The notes: generated from the letters alone by a model not told the origin. Positions 8,787-16,116 are shown, numbered from the stretch's first letter. The stretch: 21,965 nucleotides of DNA from Planctomycetota bacterium (GCA_024641365.1 JAHEDF010000010.1:1-21965); one strand, 5' to 3'. A program made the numbers and translations.

Positions 8787-9350
8787 CTACTTCTCCTTCT
8801 TTGCTAATTCTGAATCAATAATTTTCTCGGCTTTTTCTTGATCAATTACAAAGTAATTAAATTTCACTTTTCCATCTTTACCAATGATGACCGTCCATGG
8901 AGTACCTGGGGCTTTATAGTCTTTCTTTATCTTCGATCTGCTGCCTTTTTCACCACTTTGTCCAAAAGGTATATCAAGTGAAAATTTCTCGGATAATTTT
9001 TTAGCTGACTCAATCGTATTGGTTTCATGACCTTCAAAAACAGTCTGCACAGCAACAAATGCCACATCTTTATTGTCTTTATATCTATCATGTAGGCTTT
9101 TTATTGTAGGGAAGCCCTTATGAAGACATGCTGGACACCAGGATTGAAAAAAATAAAGATAGACGACTTTTCCTTTATAATCAGCAAGACTTAGTTTTTC
9201 TTTTCCTTCGGGAAGATTGAACCAACTCTCAACACCCCACTCAGGCGCAGCTTGGTCAAGTATTCCTCCTTTTGACTTTTCTGCCGCAACAGTGGTAGAA
9301 AGAAATGCTGAACATAATAACATGAGCAATGGTAAAAATGCCTTATGCAT
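8787..9350 (-). CDS. Exported thioredoxin-like (TlpA/redoxin-type) protein
   Basis: A 187-residue protein with a signal peptide (about 1-23, Lys at position 3, hydrophobic core, TVAA cleavage context). A thioredoxin-fold domain follows with the active site W71-C72-P73-A74-C75 and the cis-proline loop GTPWTVIIG (P151). Both catalytic cysteines are present, so it should exchange disulfides or act as a reductase in the periplasm. The substrate is unknown; no cytochrome c maturation gene is nearby. The ATG at 9350-9348 is preceded by AAGGA. It converges on the giant ATPase gene with only 35 bp between stops and no obvious terminator. Its base composition looks more A+T-rich and lysine-rich than its neighbours, and it is flanked by an A+T-rich spacer, which could mean later acquisition. 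The exact subfamily is uncertain. Confidence 0.88.
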   Translation of the reverse strand: MHKAFLPLLMLLCSAFLSTTVAAEKSKGGILDQAAPEWGVESWFNLPEGKEKLSLADYKGKVVYLYFFQSWCPACLHKGFPTIKSLHDRYKDNKDVAFVAVQTVFEGHETNTIESAKKLSEKFSLDIPFGQSGEKGSRSKIKKDYKAPGTPWTVIIGKDGKVKFNYFVIDQEKAEKIIDSELAKKEK

Positions 9351-9556
9351 GATGATTTCCTTGGATTTAGTTTTTGTGAAATAATAACTTCGCTAAATCT
9401 ATACGTAATTTTTTCGCTGCAAGTATTTTACAATAATACACAAATTTCATCTGCGGTCTTTTTTATTAATTGCTGCTCTAAAAAATATATACAAAAACTA
9501 AAAGTAGATATGTGAAATGATGTTCGATTAGTAACTTTGCTTTCTTTTTGATATTA

Positions 9557-9588
9557 TAAATAAATTATTTCACGTTATAATTTATTTA
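9557..9588. repeat. 12-bp perfect inverted repeat
   Basis: TAAATAAATTAT (9557-9568) and ATAATTTATTTA (9577-9588) are exact inverted copies around the 8-base loop TTCACGTT. The left arm and loop overlap one copy of the ATTATTTCAC motif. It is entirely A+T in the stem, so it may be an operator or an easily extruded structure rather than a stable RNA hairpin. Confidence 0.6.
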
Positions 9589-9668
9589 CTTTGCAATTAT
9601 TTCACATGTTTCTCTGGTTCGTCGCAGCAAAATAATGACAATAAAATTGATATTTAATCCTACTAAAC

Positions 9669-9686
9669 CACAATCACGCGATTGTG
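9669..9686 (-). terminator. Possible weak terminator after the L,D-transpeptidase gene
   Basis: CACAATC (9669-9675) and GATTGTG (9680-9686) form a perfect 7-bp stem with a 4-base loop, about 95 bp past the stop of the minus-strand L,D-transpeptidase gene. The following minus-strand bases contain only a short T-run (GGTTTAG), so termination is uncertain. Confidence 0.3.
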
Positions 9687-9781
9687 CCTATTCCATGTAC
9701 TATCAATCAACGAAGCGACACCATTACAACGTACCAAAATCAAACGTATGGTAGGACCAGATCCCCTAATAAGTTGGTTAT

Positions 9782-10594
9782 TTATTCGCGAATAGTAACG
9801 CGAATGCCTGGGCGAATAAGTGTGAAAGCCCAGGAAATGTCGGTTTGCGTTAATCGCACACAGCCATGGCTACCATTTTTTTCTAACCACATCTCAGGCG
9901 ATTCAGCGGTGAAACCATGTATACCAATGCCTTTGAAGTGATCGTTTGCTCCCGGTTCAAAACCAATCCAATAGCCACCAAGCACATTTCCAGGATCACT
10001 CGGTTTATAAATTTTTCCTGTATCGGGATCACGCCACTCAGGATTACGTACGCACATTTTAATGGTCGTACTTCCAATTGGAGTTGGCGAACTATCGCGC
10101 CCGAGCCCACAGCGAAATACCGCCAATAAATGTTGGCCTCGCCAAATCATCATGCGATATGCCGCACGTGATACGATAATTTCAATTGGTACTGTTGCTA
10201 AATCGAGAACCGTTAATTCCTGACCAACAGCGAGTGAACGTGGATCGTAACCAGTATTTAATTGCGCAAGCAATGACGGTGAACATTTATAACGCCGTGC
10301 AATAACGCTAGGATTTTCTCCTGCTGCAACCACGTGCGTAACAAGTCCAAATCGTTCACGCCTAGACACGGAATTCGTTTTAAATAATTGACGACAATAA
10401 GGTGCTACGCGATCAGCTAATGCTAGAGCGTCTTCATAAGGCAGCGTTGGTATGGTCGCGCTGACGGTTTCCAGCAAAGGAATTAATTGCTGACTATCAG
10501 CATCTGCCGCACCAAAAGCATCATCAAGCGATGCTGCTGATAGAGGCAGCAAGGCGAGCAACGATAATATGGCTGTGATAAATGCCTGTCTCAT
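9782..10594 (-). CDS. LysM-containing L,D-transpeptidase (YkuD family)
   Basis: With the start chosen here the protein has 270 residues: a signal peptide (about 1-21, ending near LSAAS), an N-terminal helical region, a LysM domain (about 95-140, VVAAGENPSVIARRYKCSPS onwards) and a YkuD domain (about 147-270). The catalytic signature is clear: IGIHGF upstream and SHGCVR with nucleophile C245. Such enzymes make 3-3 cross-links in peptidoglycan or attach proteins to it; LysM binds the glycan. The frame is open further upstream to 10678, but M29 of that frame begins a proper signal peptide. Its ATG (10594-10592) also overlaps the TGA of the preceding gene as ATGA, so I take it as the start. Last gene of a coupled minus-strand run. 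Confidence 0.93.
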   Translation of the reverse strand: MRQAFITAILSLLALLPLSAASLDDAFGAADADSQQLIPLLETVSATIPTLPYEDALALADRVAPYCRQLFKTNSVSRRERFGLVTHVVAAGENPSVIARRYKCSPSLLAQLNTGYDPRSLAVGQELTVLDLATVPIEIIVSRAAYRMMIWRGQHLLAVFRCGLGRDSSPTPIGSTTIKMCVRNPEWRDPDTGKIYKPSDPGNVLGGYWIGFEPGANDHFKGIGIHGFTAESPEMWLEKNGSHGCVRLTQTDISWAFTLIRPGIRVTIRE

Positions 10595-11247
10595 GAACGA
10601 CGACGTAATTCGTTGCCTTCTTTGCGTGTTTGAAAAGCTTGTTCTTGATGGCTGTATCGCTCTTCTCCAGGGCCCCACGGATCACCGTGATTATGATAGC
10701 CATTAACCTCCCAAAATCCGCGCTTGTCATGGGTCATTAATTCAAACCCATTTACCCATTTAGCCCCTTTCCATGCCCATAATTTTGGCACCACGACGCG
10801 TGCTGGTCCACCGTGTTCGACATCTAATGGCTCGCCATCTACATGAATAACGACTAATGCATCCTCGTCGGTGACATCGGCTAATGACGTGTTGGTGGTG
10901 TAACCACCGTAGCCATGTTGCATGACATGTGTGCACGCTGCTGTTGGTTGTGCGAGCGCTAAAATATCGCGCACGCGGTAACCACCATAAATAAAATCAT
11001 ATTTTGACCACGTTGTAACGCAGTGCATATCGGCTTGCAGGCGCACATACGGTAATGCTAATAAATCTGACCAGGTTAAGTGAATCTCTTTTTCACAGGC
11101 ACCCCAAATGCGCATGCGCCACTCGTCGGTCGTGACATGCGGCGTTGGCCCATACGTCAGCACCGGCCATTTTTTTGTTTCTGTTTGTCCTTCAGGTAGA
11201 CGTAAGCGACCATCGGGATGCGTTTGAATGCGTTCTATATCGTTCAC
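10591..11247 (-). CDS. Sulfite-oxidase-fold molybdoenzyme (cytosolic, MsrP/YedY-like catalytic domain)
   Basis: A 218-residue protein with the molybdopterin-binding fold of sulfite oxidase-like oxidoreductases. The expected molybdenum-ligating cysteine is C76 in ADMHCVTTWSKYD, followed by the typical GGYRVRDIL and GGYTTNTSL segments and the GGPARVVVP motif. There is no Tat or Sec signal peptide, unlike MsrP, so the mature enzyme should be cytoplasmic; its substrate cannot be told from sequence. No molybdenum cofactor synthesis genes are in the window. The start codon is GTG (11247-11245), overlapping the TGA of the preceding gene as GTGA, and the stop overlaps the next start as ATGA. Both overlaps point to translational coupling. 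Confidence 0.9.
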   Translation of the reverse strand: MNDIERIQTHPDGRLRLPEGQTETKKWPVLTYGPTPHVTTDEWRMRIWGACEKEIHLTWSDLLALPYVRLQADMHCVTTWSKYDFIYGGYRVRDILALAQPTAACTHVMQHGYGGYTTNTSLADVTDEDALVVIHVDGEPLDVEHGGPARVVVPKLWAWKGAKWVNGFELMTHDKRGFWEVNGYHNHGDPWGPGEERYSHQEQAFQTRKEGNELRRRS

Positions 11248-11597
11248 AAAGAGTGTACCTCAGTATCTGGTAAACAAATTAAGAATGGCTCAGCCCACTG
11301 TTTACTATCTTGTAATGACCATGTTACCGATGCTGCTTCATTGGGATCATTAATTTTTGTTAATCGCAAACCATGCTCAGCACCCGACACTAAACGTGCA
11401 GGACCATCGCCACTTTCTTCTATTGGCGTAAAAACCGCAGGCGCCGGACCTTCATGCCAACCCGTTACCGCACACCAATGCCATCCATCATCTAATTGTA
11501 ATTTCACCGCATTAATGGCATGCCCAGGACCAGTGGCATTAAATGTCGCCATGACTGGCTCTTCTAAATTATCATTCGGCTCAATATCAATATACAT
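11244..11597 (-). CDS. Small acidic protein of unknown function
   Basis: A 117-residue protein, rich in Asp, Glu and Trp, with no signal peptide or membrane segment. It has a beta-type pattern (GWHWCAVTGWHEGPAPAVF, then a run ending TWSLQDSKQWAEPFLICLP). I do not recognise the family. The frame is real by context: it ends by a 4-bp overlap with the molybdoenzyme gene (GTGA), and it begins 32 bp after the acyltransferase gene. It may assist the molybdoenzyme or supply a second subunit, but this rests only on position. The Shine-Dalgarno is weak (GGAAT about 13 bases upstream of the ATG). Confidence 0.7.
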   Translation of the reverse strand: MYIDIEPNDNLEEPVMATFNATGPGHAINAVKLQLDDGWHWCAVTGWHEGPAPAVFTPIEESGDGPARLVSGAEHGLRLTKINDPNEAASVTWSLQDSKQWAEPFLICLPDTEVHSL

Positions 11598-11629
11598 GCA
11601 GTATTAATTCCAAAAAAAGAGATCAGTAA

Positions 11630-12610
11630 TCACGTCGGCGATGCTGATGGTTTATCAGTCGAGGACACTGCCGCGATGCTTGGCGGTAACGCTTGTAACG
11701 GATTACCAAGCAAGCTGAAGCCATGGAGCTTCCAGGGCTCCACGCTGCGTTGAGCACGACCTAAATGATTTTTAAAACGTTTGTGTTGCCAGAAATATTG
11801 TCCAGGAAATGCTGCAATCATCGTTGCAAGCAAATCCATTGATGCCTGGACTAATGCTGATTCATCACCAGCACTACTCGGTAATGGCCGACCCATAAAG
11901 ACAATAAATTCACCCGCCCGAACACGAACACACAGCCCGGGTATAATAGGCGTATTCGTACGTTTGGCAAAAAAGCCCGGACCAGCATGACAATACGTTT
12001 CGACACCCATAAATACTGCACGTGCGCCTTCTTCTGGTGGCGGACCTTGATCTGCCATTAATCCAACACAAGCGCCACTACGCAGTGCACGCATTACTTT
12101 TACCGCAGAGGTACGATCTCCATGCTGAGTCATAAGCATGTCCAATTGTACAAATTTTCGCTGTGCGTTTGCCGCCGCATCAACGACCGGATTATGTTGC
12201 GCTTTTGCATAGGCCATAAAATGCGGCACTAAACGCGCGACACCATGTGCTCCTAATTCCCAATTACCTAAATGTGGCGTTAAAAAAACACAACCCGGAT
12301 AACGGGATAACGTTTGCTGAAACCACAATGGATTAGCCGCGCGCACATGTTTTTCTCCACCATCGACGCCACCAAAAGTCCATAATTCAATAAAAGACGC
12401 GCCCATGCTGGCATAGGATCGCCGCACTAAGTCGCGCCGATGGCTACCACGGACCCCTAAGGCTTCCCCCATTACGGCACTGGCCACACGGCGACGCACG
12501 CCGAGGTAAAAAGTTAACACACCCAAGCTGCCGCCAACACGACTTGCGGTATCTATGGCCAACCACGACAACGCACGTAACAGTGGAACAATCACCAACT
12601 GGCTGAGCAT
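11630..12610 (-). CDS. Lipid A late acyltransferase-like protein (LpxL/HtrB family)
   Basis: A 326-residue protein with a hydrophobic N-terminal segment (about 4-36) typical of this inner-membrane family. The catalytic HX4D/E motif is present as H113-LGNW-E118 in TPHLGNWELG. A later GLMADQGPP segment and the C-terminal block QYFWQHKRFK match the family pattern. These enzymes move an acyl chain from acyl-ACP to a lipid A precursor on the cytoplasmic face, which suggests an organism with lipopolysaccharide. Some relatives act on other lipids, so the substrate is not certain. The C-terminal 45 residues are low in recognisable motifs. It is the first gene of the probable four-gene minus-strand run and is divergent from the ferredoxin gene. 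No clear Shine-Dalgarno precedes the ATG at 12610-12608. Confidence 0.88.
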   Translation of the reverse strand: MLSQLVIVPLLRALSWLAIDTASRVGGSLGVLTFYLGVRRRVASAVMGEALGVRGSHRRDLVRRSYASMGASFIELWTFGGVDGGEKHVRAANPLWFQQTLSRYPGCVFLTPHLGNWELGAHGVARLVPHFMAYAKAQHNPVVDAAANAQRKFVQLDMLMTQHGDRTSAVKVMRALRSGACVGLMADQGPPPEEGARAVFMGVETYCHAGPGFFAKRTNTPIIPGLCVRVRAGEFIVFMGRPLPSSAGDESALVQASMDLLATMIAAFPGQYFWQHKRFKNHLGRAQRSVEPWKLHGFSLLGNPLQALPPSIAAVSSTDKPSASPT

Positions 12611-12809
12611 GGTGAGGAACTCTACGAAGCTTGCCAGAAATGGACAGGCGCGGCCAGTGAAGGAGCGGATTTGCTGCCGGACCGAGCATTTGGACGTTTT
12701 GCATCATCCGAACAAAACGCTTTTATAGTTAGCCAACATACCCATTCGGCAGGTTTTGTATGTCGCAACGAGCCTAGCCTTGTCACCATGCGACTTATCG
12801 CTAGGTTTC

Positions 12810-12842
12810 CGGCCCGAAAATGGCCGTATTTTCGGCGAGGAG
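12810..12842 (+). promoter_or_regulatory. Ferredoxin leader with two competing hairpins and Shine-Dalgarno
   Basis: CCGAAAAT (12814-12821) pairs perfectly with ATTTTCGG (12828-12835), ending two bases before the GAGGAG ribosome binding site (12837-12842). Alternatively CGGCC (12810-12814) pairs with GGCCG (12822-12826), which would break the first stem. The ATG is at 12849. This could tune translation, or it may be coincidental. Confidence 0.4.
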
Positions 12843-12848
12843 TTACTC

Positions 12849-13097
12849 ATGGCTATTACTAAAGTCTGGATTGAAGAAGGCTGCATTGTTTGCAATGCCT
12901 GCGAGACCACCTGTCCTGAAGTCTTCAATGTGACGGAAGATTCCTGCACCATTCGCGCTGAAGTGCGCGTTGATGGTCAAGACACCACCAACCTAACTGA
13001 GCAATCACCTTTATCTGGTAACCTGGGTGAAGAATTAGCAGATCAAATCGAAGAAGCTGCTGAAGGCTGTCCGGTCGAAGTTATTAAATTCGAATAA
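12849..13097 (+). CDS. Small [4Fe-4S] ferredoxin
   Basis: An 82-residue ferredoxin. Cysteines C12, C15 and C18 in CIVCNACETTCP, plus C74 in EGCP, fit the ligands of one [4Fe-4S] cluster. C22 and C33 are extra cysteines; in single-cluster ferredoxins of the Thermotoga type the cysteine equivalent to C22 takes part in a disulfide, so C22-C33 could be a disulfide here. A stretch of about 20 residues (40-60) between the halves is a longer insert than in minimal ferredoxins. It carries electrons in the cytoplasm; the partner is not evident nearby. The frame is open upstream to 12756, but the ATG at 12849 follows GAGGAG with correct spacing and begins the conserved fold, so I chose it. Followed by a strong terminator. 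Confidence 0.93.
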   Translation: MAITKVWIEEGCIVCNACETTCPEVFNVTEDSCTIRAEVRVDGQDTTNLTEQSPLSGNLGEELADQIEEAAEGCPVEVIKFE

Positions 13098-13162
13098 GGT
13101 ATTGTTGCTCAGTTGCGTACTGAGCCATTTAAACTGAGACATTACTTCTTAGCACACATAAC

Positions 13163-13194
13163 AAAAGGATCAGGACATTAATCCTGATCTTTTT
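13163..13194. terminator. Intrinsic terminator, probably bidirectional
   Basis: GATCAGGA (13168-13175) and TCCTGATC (13182-13189) form a perfect 8-bp stem with loop CATTAA. It is followed by TTTTT on the + strand and preceded by AAAA, which gives a T-run on the minus strand as well. It lies between the convergent ferredoxin and sigma factor genes and can serve both. Confidence 0.88.
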
Positions 13195-13301
13195 GTCTTT
13201 CTAATTTTATGTATTTGAACCATTAAGAACATTGTCGACCATCAAGCACTCGCCTTGTTAATGTGACGACGAATACTTAAAATATTATAGTCAAATTATT
13301 A

Positions 13302-15287
13302 TTATAGGCTTGGATCTGGAATCATGCGCCATATTTCACAAGTCGGTTTACGTATATTTCCACGCATACATATCGCAACAAGACCACTTCCGCACCATGA
13401 GGCTAAAATAAATTTTGGCGGATCCTGCTGATCACCCGGGGGATTAATGGTCGCCCACGTTACCCCGGCGTCTTCACTTATCATCATACGTGCTTTGAAT
13501 TCACCATCAGACCAATTTCCATATATATCGGCAAAAGAAACGAGCAGTTGTTTATCATGGACAACTAACGACGGAGCAATTTGTGTGAGAGGATCTTCAT
13601 ACGTAAGTCCTTCAGTAATAACATGAGACGGTTCCCATTTTTTCAAATCCGTAGTCGATGTAATTTTCAATGTCAGTTTTTCATGAGAGACGCTCCCATA
13701 CAGCAATATCAGTCGATCATTCACCACTTTAAACGATACAATATCAAGTCGATCATTGAGTTGCGGCGCAGCATGCCACTCGTCATTTTCAAAAACCATT
13801 AAACTACCAGAATTCATGGCTGATTTGCGACCAAAAAATAGTAATTTATCATTAAACGCAATTAATTGTGTTGGTATATCGTCGTGCGCAGAAAAATCAT
13901 TAAATGCAATATCTGGCTTACTCCATTTTATGCCATCTCGTGACATAACGTATTCATAAACACTTTTTTCCTTATTATTTTTATTTTGATACATTCCTGC
14001 AAGGGCATGAAATTTACCATCATTGGTTTGCACAACGTGCGTTTGATGAACATAATTAAATTGCGGATAATTACCCAATTCAATGATGTGTGGCTCATCC
14101 TTATTGACTGCTACATTAGCTATATTCCATGAAATTCGGTCAGAACTTACTTGTGACTGAATAAGTCTGTCACCATGCGCGATAACTTTGCCAAGAGGTG
14201 AAATATTATTTACCGGCTGCAATGCAGCCGTAGCATCTGCATGTGCAATCACAGCACTGCCAATTATAGCGCCTGCACCTCTTTGTTTATTAAACAAATG
14301 AATTAAAACATTATTGCCTATTTCAGACATACCGACTGGCATGCTGCCATCCGGTAAATTCTCTTGTTTTTTCCATATGCCAGTTTTGAACGACAAAACA
14401 TCTTTTTGCGGTACCACTATCGGCTTTGGTTCTGGCTTTTCTGCTTGCACTACTAGTGGTTGTGGTCGTGGAGTCGCATCACCTTCATCCGCTGGCATTT
14501 GCAGGGCAGCAATGCCTACGATAAGAGCTGCGACTGCACATGTCGCAGTACTAACAAGGGAAATTTTTGTCATGATACTGATTCCTTCTGTAAATGGAAT
14601 GGTCGGAAGAGTGCCGTGATCTTGTGCTAATTTCGCCAATATATCAGCTGCTTCAGCAGTCGAGCCAGATGAATTTGCTGTCATGGCTGCAGTTAAAACA
14701 CCCACGCTCAACACGCGCCCTTTGCTGGCTAAACGTTCCCGCAAATATTCTAAAGCACGATGAATACGAACCCGCGCATTAACGGGGGAACATCCTAATA
14801 TTTCTGCAACGGCAAGATGATCTAAGCCAGCAAAATAATGGAGTACTAATGGCTGCCGTATTCGCTCATCAAGCAGGGTTAATTCACGTCGAATTTCTTC
14901 TAATATGTCCTCTGATTCATCGCTCTTCATGTCGCTGTGTGAATGCTGCATAGTTTCCTCAGCTGCACGTAGTTCGCGACGACGAACATTGTTTCTATCT
15001 CGCAAAATAATCAAACTGACACGACTCGCAATTTTCAGAATCCATGCGCGGGCAGTTGCTTCAGGAAAATCTTCTGATCCACGAAATGTAGCAGCTCGCT
15101 GACGCACTATCAAAAATGTTTCTTGACACGCATCATCGGCCAAATGCTGTTCGCCAACAATTTTTCTACAGACACGATAAATATCCGACCCATGTGTTTT
15201 TATAAGATACGCCCAGGCTGATTGCGCATTATCTTGCGCCAATCGCTGGAGTGCGTGTGCCGTATTAGCAAACTGTGATGTGCTCAT
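13302..15287 (-). CDS. ECF sigma factor fused to transmembrane segment and Asp-box beta-propeller
   Basis: A 661-residue protein. Sigma region 2 is at about 25-95 (DDACQETFLIVRQRAATF) and region 4 at about 133-188 (LLDERIRQPLVLHYFAG, then a helix-turn-helix with AVAEILGCSPVNARVRIHRA). A hydrophobic segment lies at about 243-263, then a Pro-rich linker, then about 360 residues of beta structure with sialidase/BNR-type Asp boxes: SEDAGVTW is canonical, and SRDGIKW, SSDRISW and STTDLKKW are related. This suggests a DNA-binding half inside and a sensing propeller outside the membrane. A weaker hydrophobic stretch at about 192-203 could be a second membrane segment, which would reverse the topology. 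ECF sigma factors with C-terminal extensions are known from planctomycete-type bacteria. No separate anti-sigma gene is adjacent. AAGG precedes the ATG at 15287-15285. Confidence 0.85.
   Translation of the reverse strand: MSTSQFANTAHALQRLAQDNAQSAWAYLIKTHGSDIYRVCRKIVGEQHLADDACQETFLIVRQRAATFRGSEDFPEATARAWILKIASRVSLIILRDRNNVRRRELRAAEETMQHSHSDMKSDESEDILEEIRRELTLLDERIRQPLVLHYFAGLDHLAVAEILGCSPVNARVRIHRALEYLRERLASKGRVLSVGVLTAAMTANSSGSTAEAADILAKLAQDHGTLPTIPFTEGISIMTKISLVSTATCAVAALIVGIAALQMPADEGDATPRPQPLVVQAEKPEPKPIVVPQKDVLSFKTGIWKKQENLPDGSMPVGMSEIGNNVLIHLFNKQRGAGAIIGSAVIAHADATAALQPVNNISPLGKVIAHGDRLIQSQVSSDRISWNIANVAVNKDEPHIIELGNYPQFNYVHQTHVVQTNDGKFHALAGMYQNKNNKEKSVYEYVMSRDGIKWSKPDIAFNDFSAHDDIPTQLIAFNDKLLFFGRKSAMNSGSLMVFENDEWHAAPQLNDRLDIVSFKVVNDRLILLYGSVSHEKLTLKITSTTDLKKWEPSHVITEGLTYEDPLTQIAPSLVVHDKQLLVSFADIYGNWSDGEFKARMMISEDAGVTWATINPPGDQQDPPKFILASWCGSGLVAICMRGNIRKPTCEIWRMIPDPSL
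14571..14589 (-). promoter_or_regulatory. Internal ribosome binding site and ATG inside the sigma-propeller gene
   Basis: On the minus strand AGAAGGA (14589-14583) lies nine bases before an in-frame ATG (14573-14571), which is M239 of the fusion. From this ATG the protein would begin MTK followed directly by a hydrophobic segment, like a signal anchor. It could yield a separate 423-residue membrane-anchored propeller without the sigma part. In-frame coding for FTEG also explains the bases, so function is unproven. Confidence 0.45.
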
Positions 15288-15789
15288 ATAGAACCTTAGA
15301 TGCAGCTGAGTAGACGCATGTTACAAGGAATTTTACGAGCCCTCGTCATTCTCCTAATCTGTTTGTCATAAATGGTTTAGGTAGTTAACGTGGGGTTTGT
15401 TAGTACAAAGCAGATGCCCAAGGGCATTATACATCAACATCACTATTGGCCCACATTGAATGCCTCGAAATAAATAATGAGGAACAAACGCTACATTATG
15501 ATTTATTACTCGTATAACTTCAAGTTACTACCTTATGCACCAATTTCACTCTCTCAGTAAGTTAGAAATTCATTTAGATAGAATTTTATTCCAATAATTA
15601 GCTAATTAAAACAACGACAAATCCATTGTTTTAGGATTAAAAGATAAGAAATATTAATTTAAATATGCATAGAATTACTTTAGTTATAATTAAAATTCTT
15701 ATAAGCAACGACTAGAAAAGGCTAATAAAGTGCTGTCGAGAGCACGTTCCTAACATTAACGAAACATATGCTTTAAAAAAATACAACGA
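15288..15789. other. Gene-free region, A+T-rich in its left-reading half
   Basis: No supportable gene was found in these 502 bp on either strand. The part next to the sigma factor gene (15288-15450) is of mixed composition and should hold its promoter. From about 15480 to 15720 the sequence is strongly A+T-rich with many stops in all frames. A 14-bp near-palindrome, ATGCCC-AA-GGGCAT, lies at 15414-15427 and could be an operator. No RNA gene was recognised. Confidence 0.5.
15722..15745 (-). terminator. Possible terminator after the tail-anchored protein gene
   Basis: On the minus strand GTGCT-ctcgac-AGCAC (15745-15730) forms a 5-bp stem followed by TTTATT, about 45 bp past the stop of the small gene. 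The stem is short, so confidence is low. Confidence 0.3.
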
Positions 15790-16116
15790 TTAACCGTAAT
15801 ACGAAAATGCTGCTACTACTGCAGTGACGGCAGCAACCCAAGCGACCCATAACCACCATGGAATTGGGCGTGCTGGTGGTGCCATCGTTGAACTAATTGA
15901 TGACTGACGCGCCGCACTAATTTGCGCTGAACGTTTTCGCGCCTCACTTAAAATTTGCTCTGATAATTTATTGTCATGAGCTGGAATTTGGCTGGCTCCG
16001 CCAATTTCTGCGCGGCGTGCGGCAAGATTGTCGAGCAAAACGCGCGATTCACGGCGTTCGGCTTCATCTTTTGCCTCACGGTCGACGACCGAATAGATGT
16101 CTTCAGGAGCTGCCAT
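15790..16116 (-). CDS. Small tail-anchored membrane protein, unknown function
   Basis: A 108-residue protein. The first about 75 residues are charged and helical (DREAKDEAERRESRVLLDNL, then a second helix at about 50-72). A Pro linker (APPARPIP) follows, then a single C-terminal membrane segment at about 86-106 with a cluster of Trp (WWLWVAW). This layout is that of a tail-anchored protein with its helical part in the cytoplasm. I do not recognise the family. It starts 66 bp after the M16 gene on the same strand and may be cotranscribed with it. No Shine-Dalgarno is visible at the ATG (16116-16114). The frame could be spurious, but the sharp division into soluble helices, linker and membrane anchor argues that it is real. 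Confidence 0.65.
   Translation of the reverse strand: MAAPEDIYSVVDREAKDEAERRESRVLLDNLAARRAEIGGASQIPAHDNKLSEQILSEARKRSAQISAARQSSISSTMAPPARPIPWWLWVAWVAAVTAVVAAFSYYG

Larger units (their letters stand above)
9351..9781. promoter_or_regulatory. A+T-rich gene-free region with a repeated 10-bp motif
   Basis: These 431 bp hold no convincing gene. The motif ATTATTTCAC occurs at 9564-9573 and 9596-9605, perfectly inverted at 9376-9385 (GTGAAATAAT), and once more inverted with one change at 9513-9522 (GTGAAATGAT). All lie upstream of the thioredoxin-like gene. The repeats look like binding sites for a regulator of that gene. Promoter hexamers are hard to place in such A+T-rich sequence. Confidence 0.5.

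Noticed and set aside
9684..9941. 85-codon + strand frame overlapping the L,D-transpeptidase 3' end
   Set aside because: It overlaps a well-supported catalytic domain on the other strand and resembles no protein.
12756..12848. N-terminal extension of the ferredoxin (31 residues)
   Set aside because: The ATG at 12849 has a good Shine-Dalgarno and starts the conserved ferredoxin fold. The extension covers a leader able to form hairpins and shows no targeting features.
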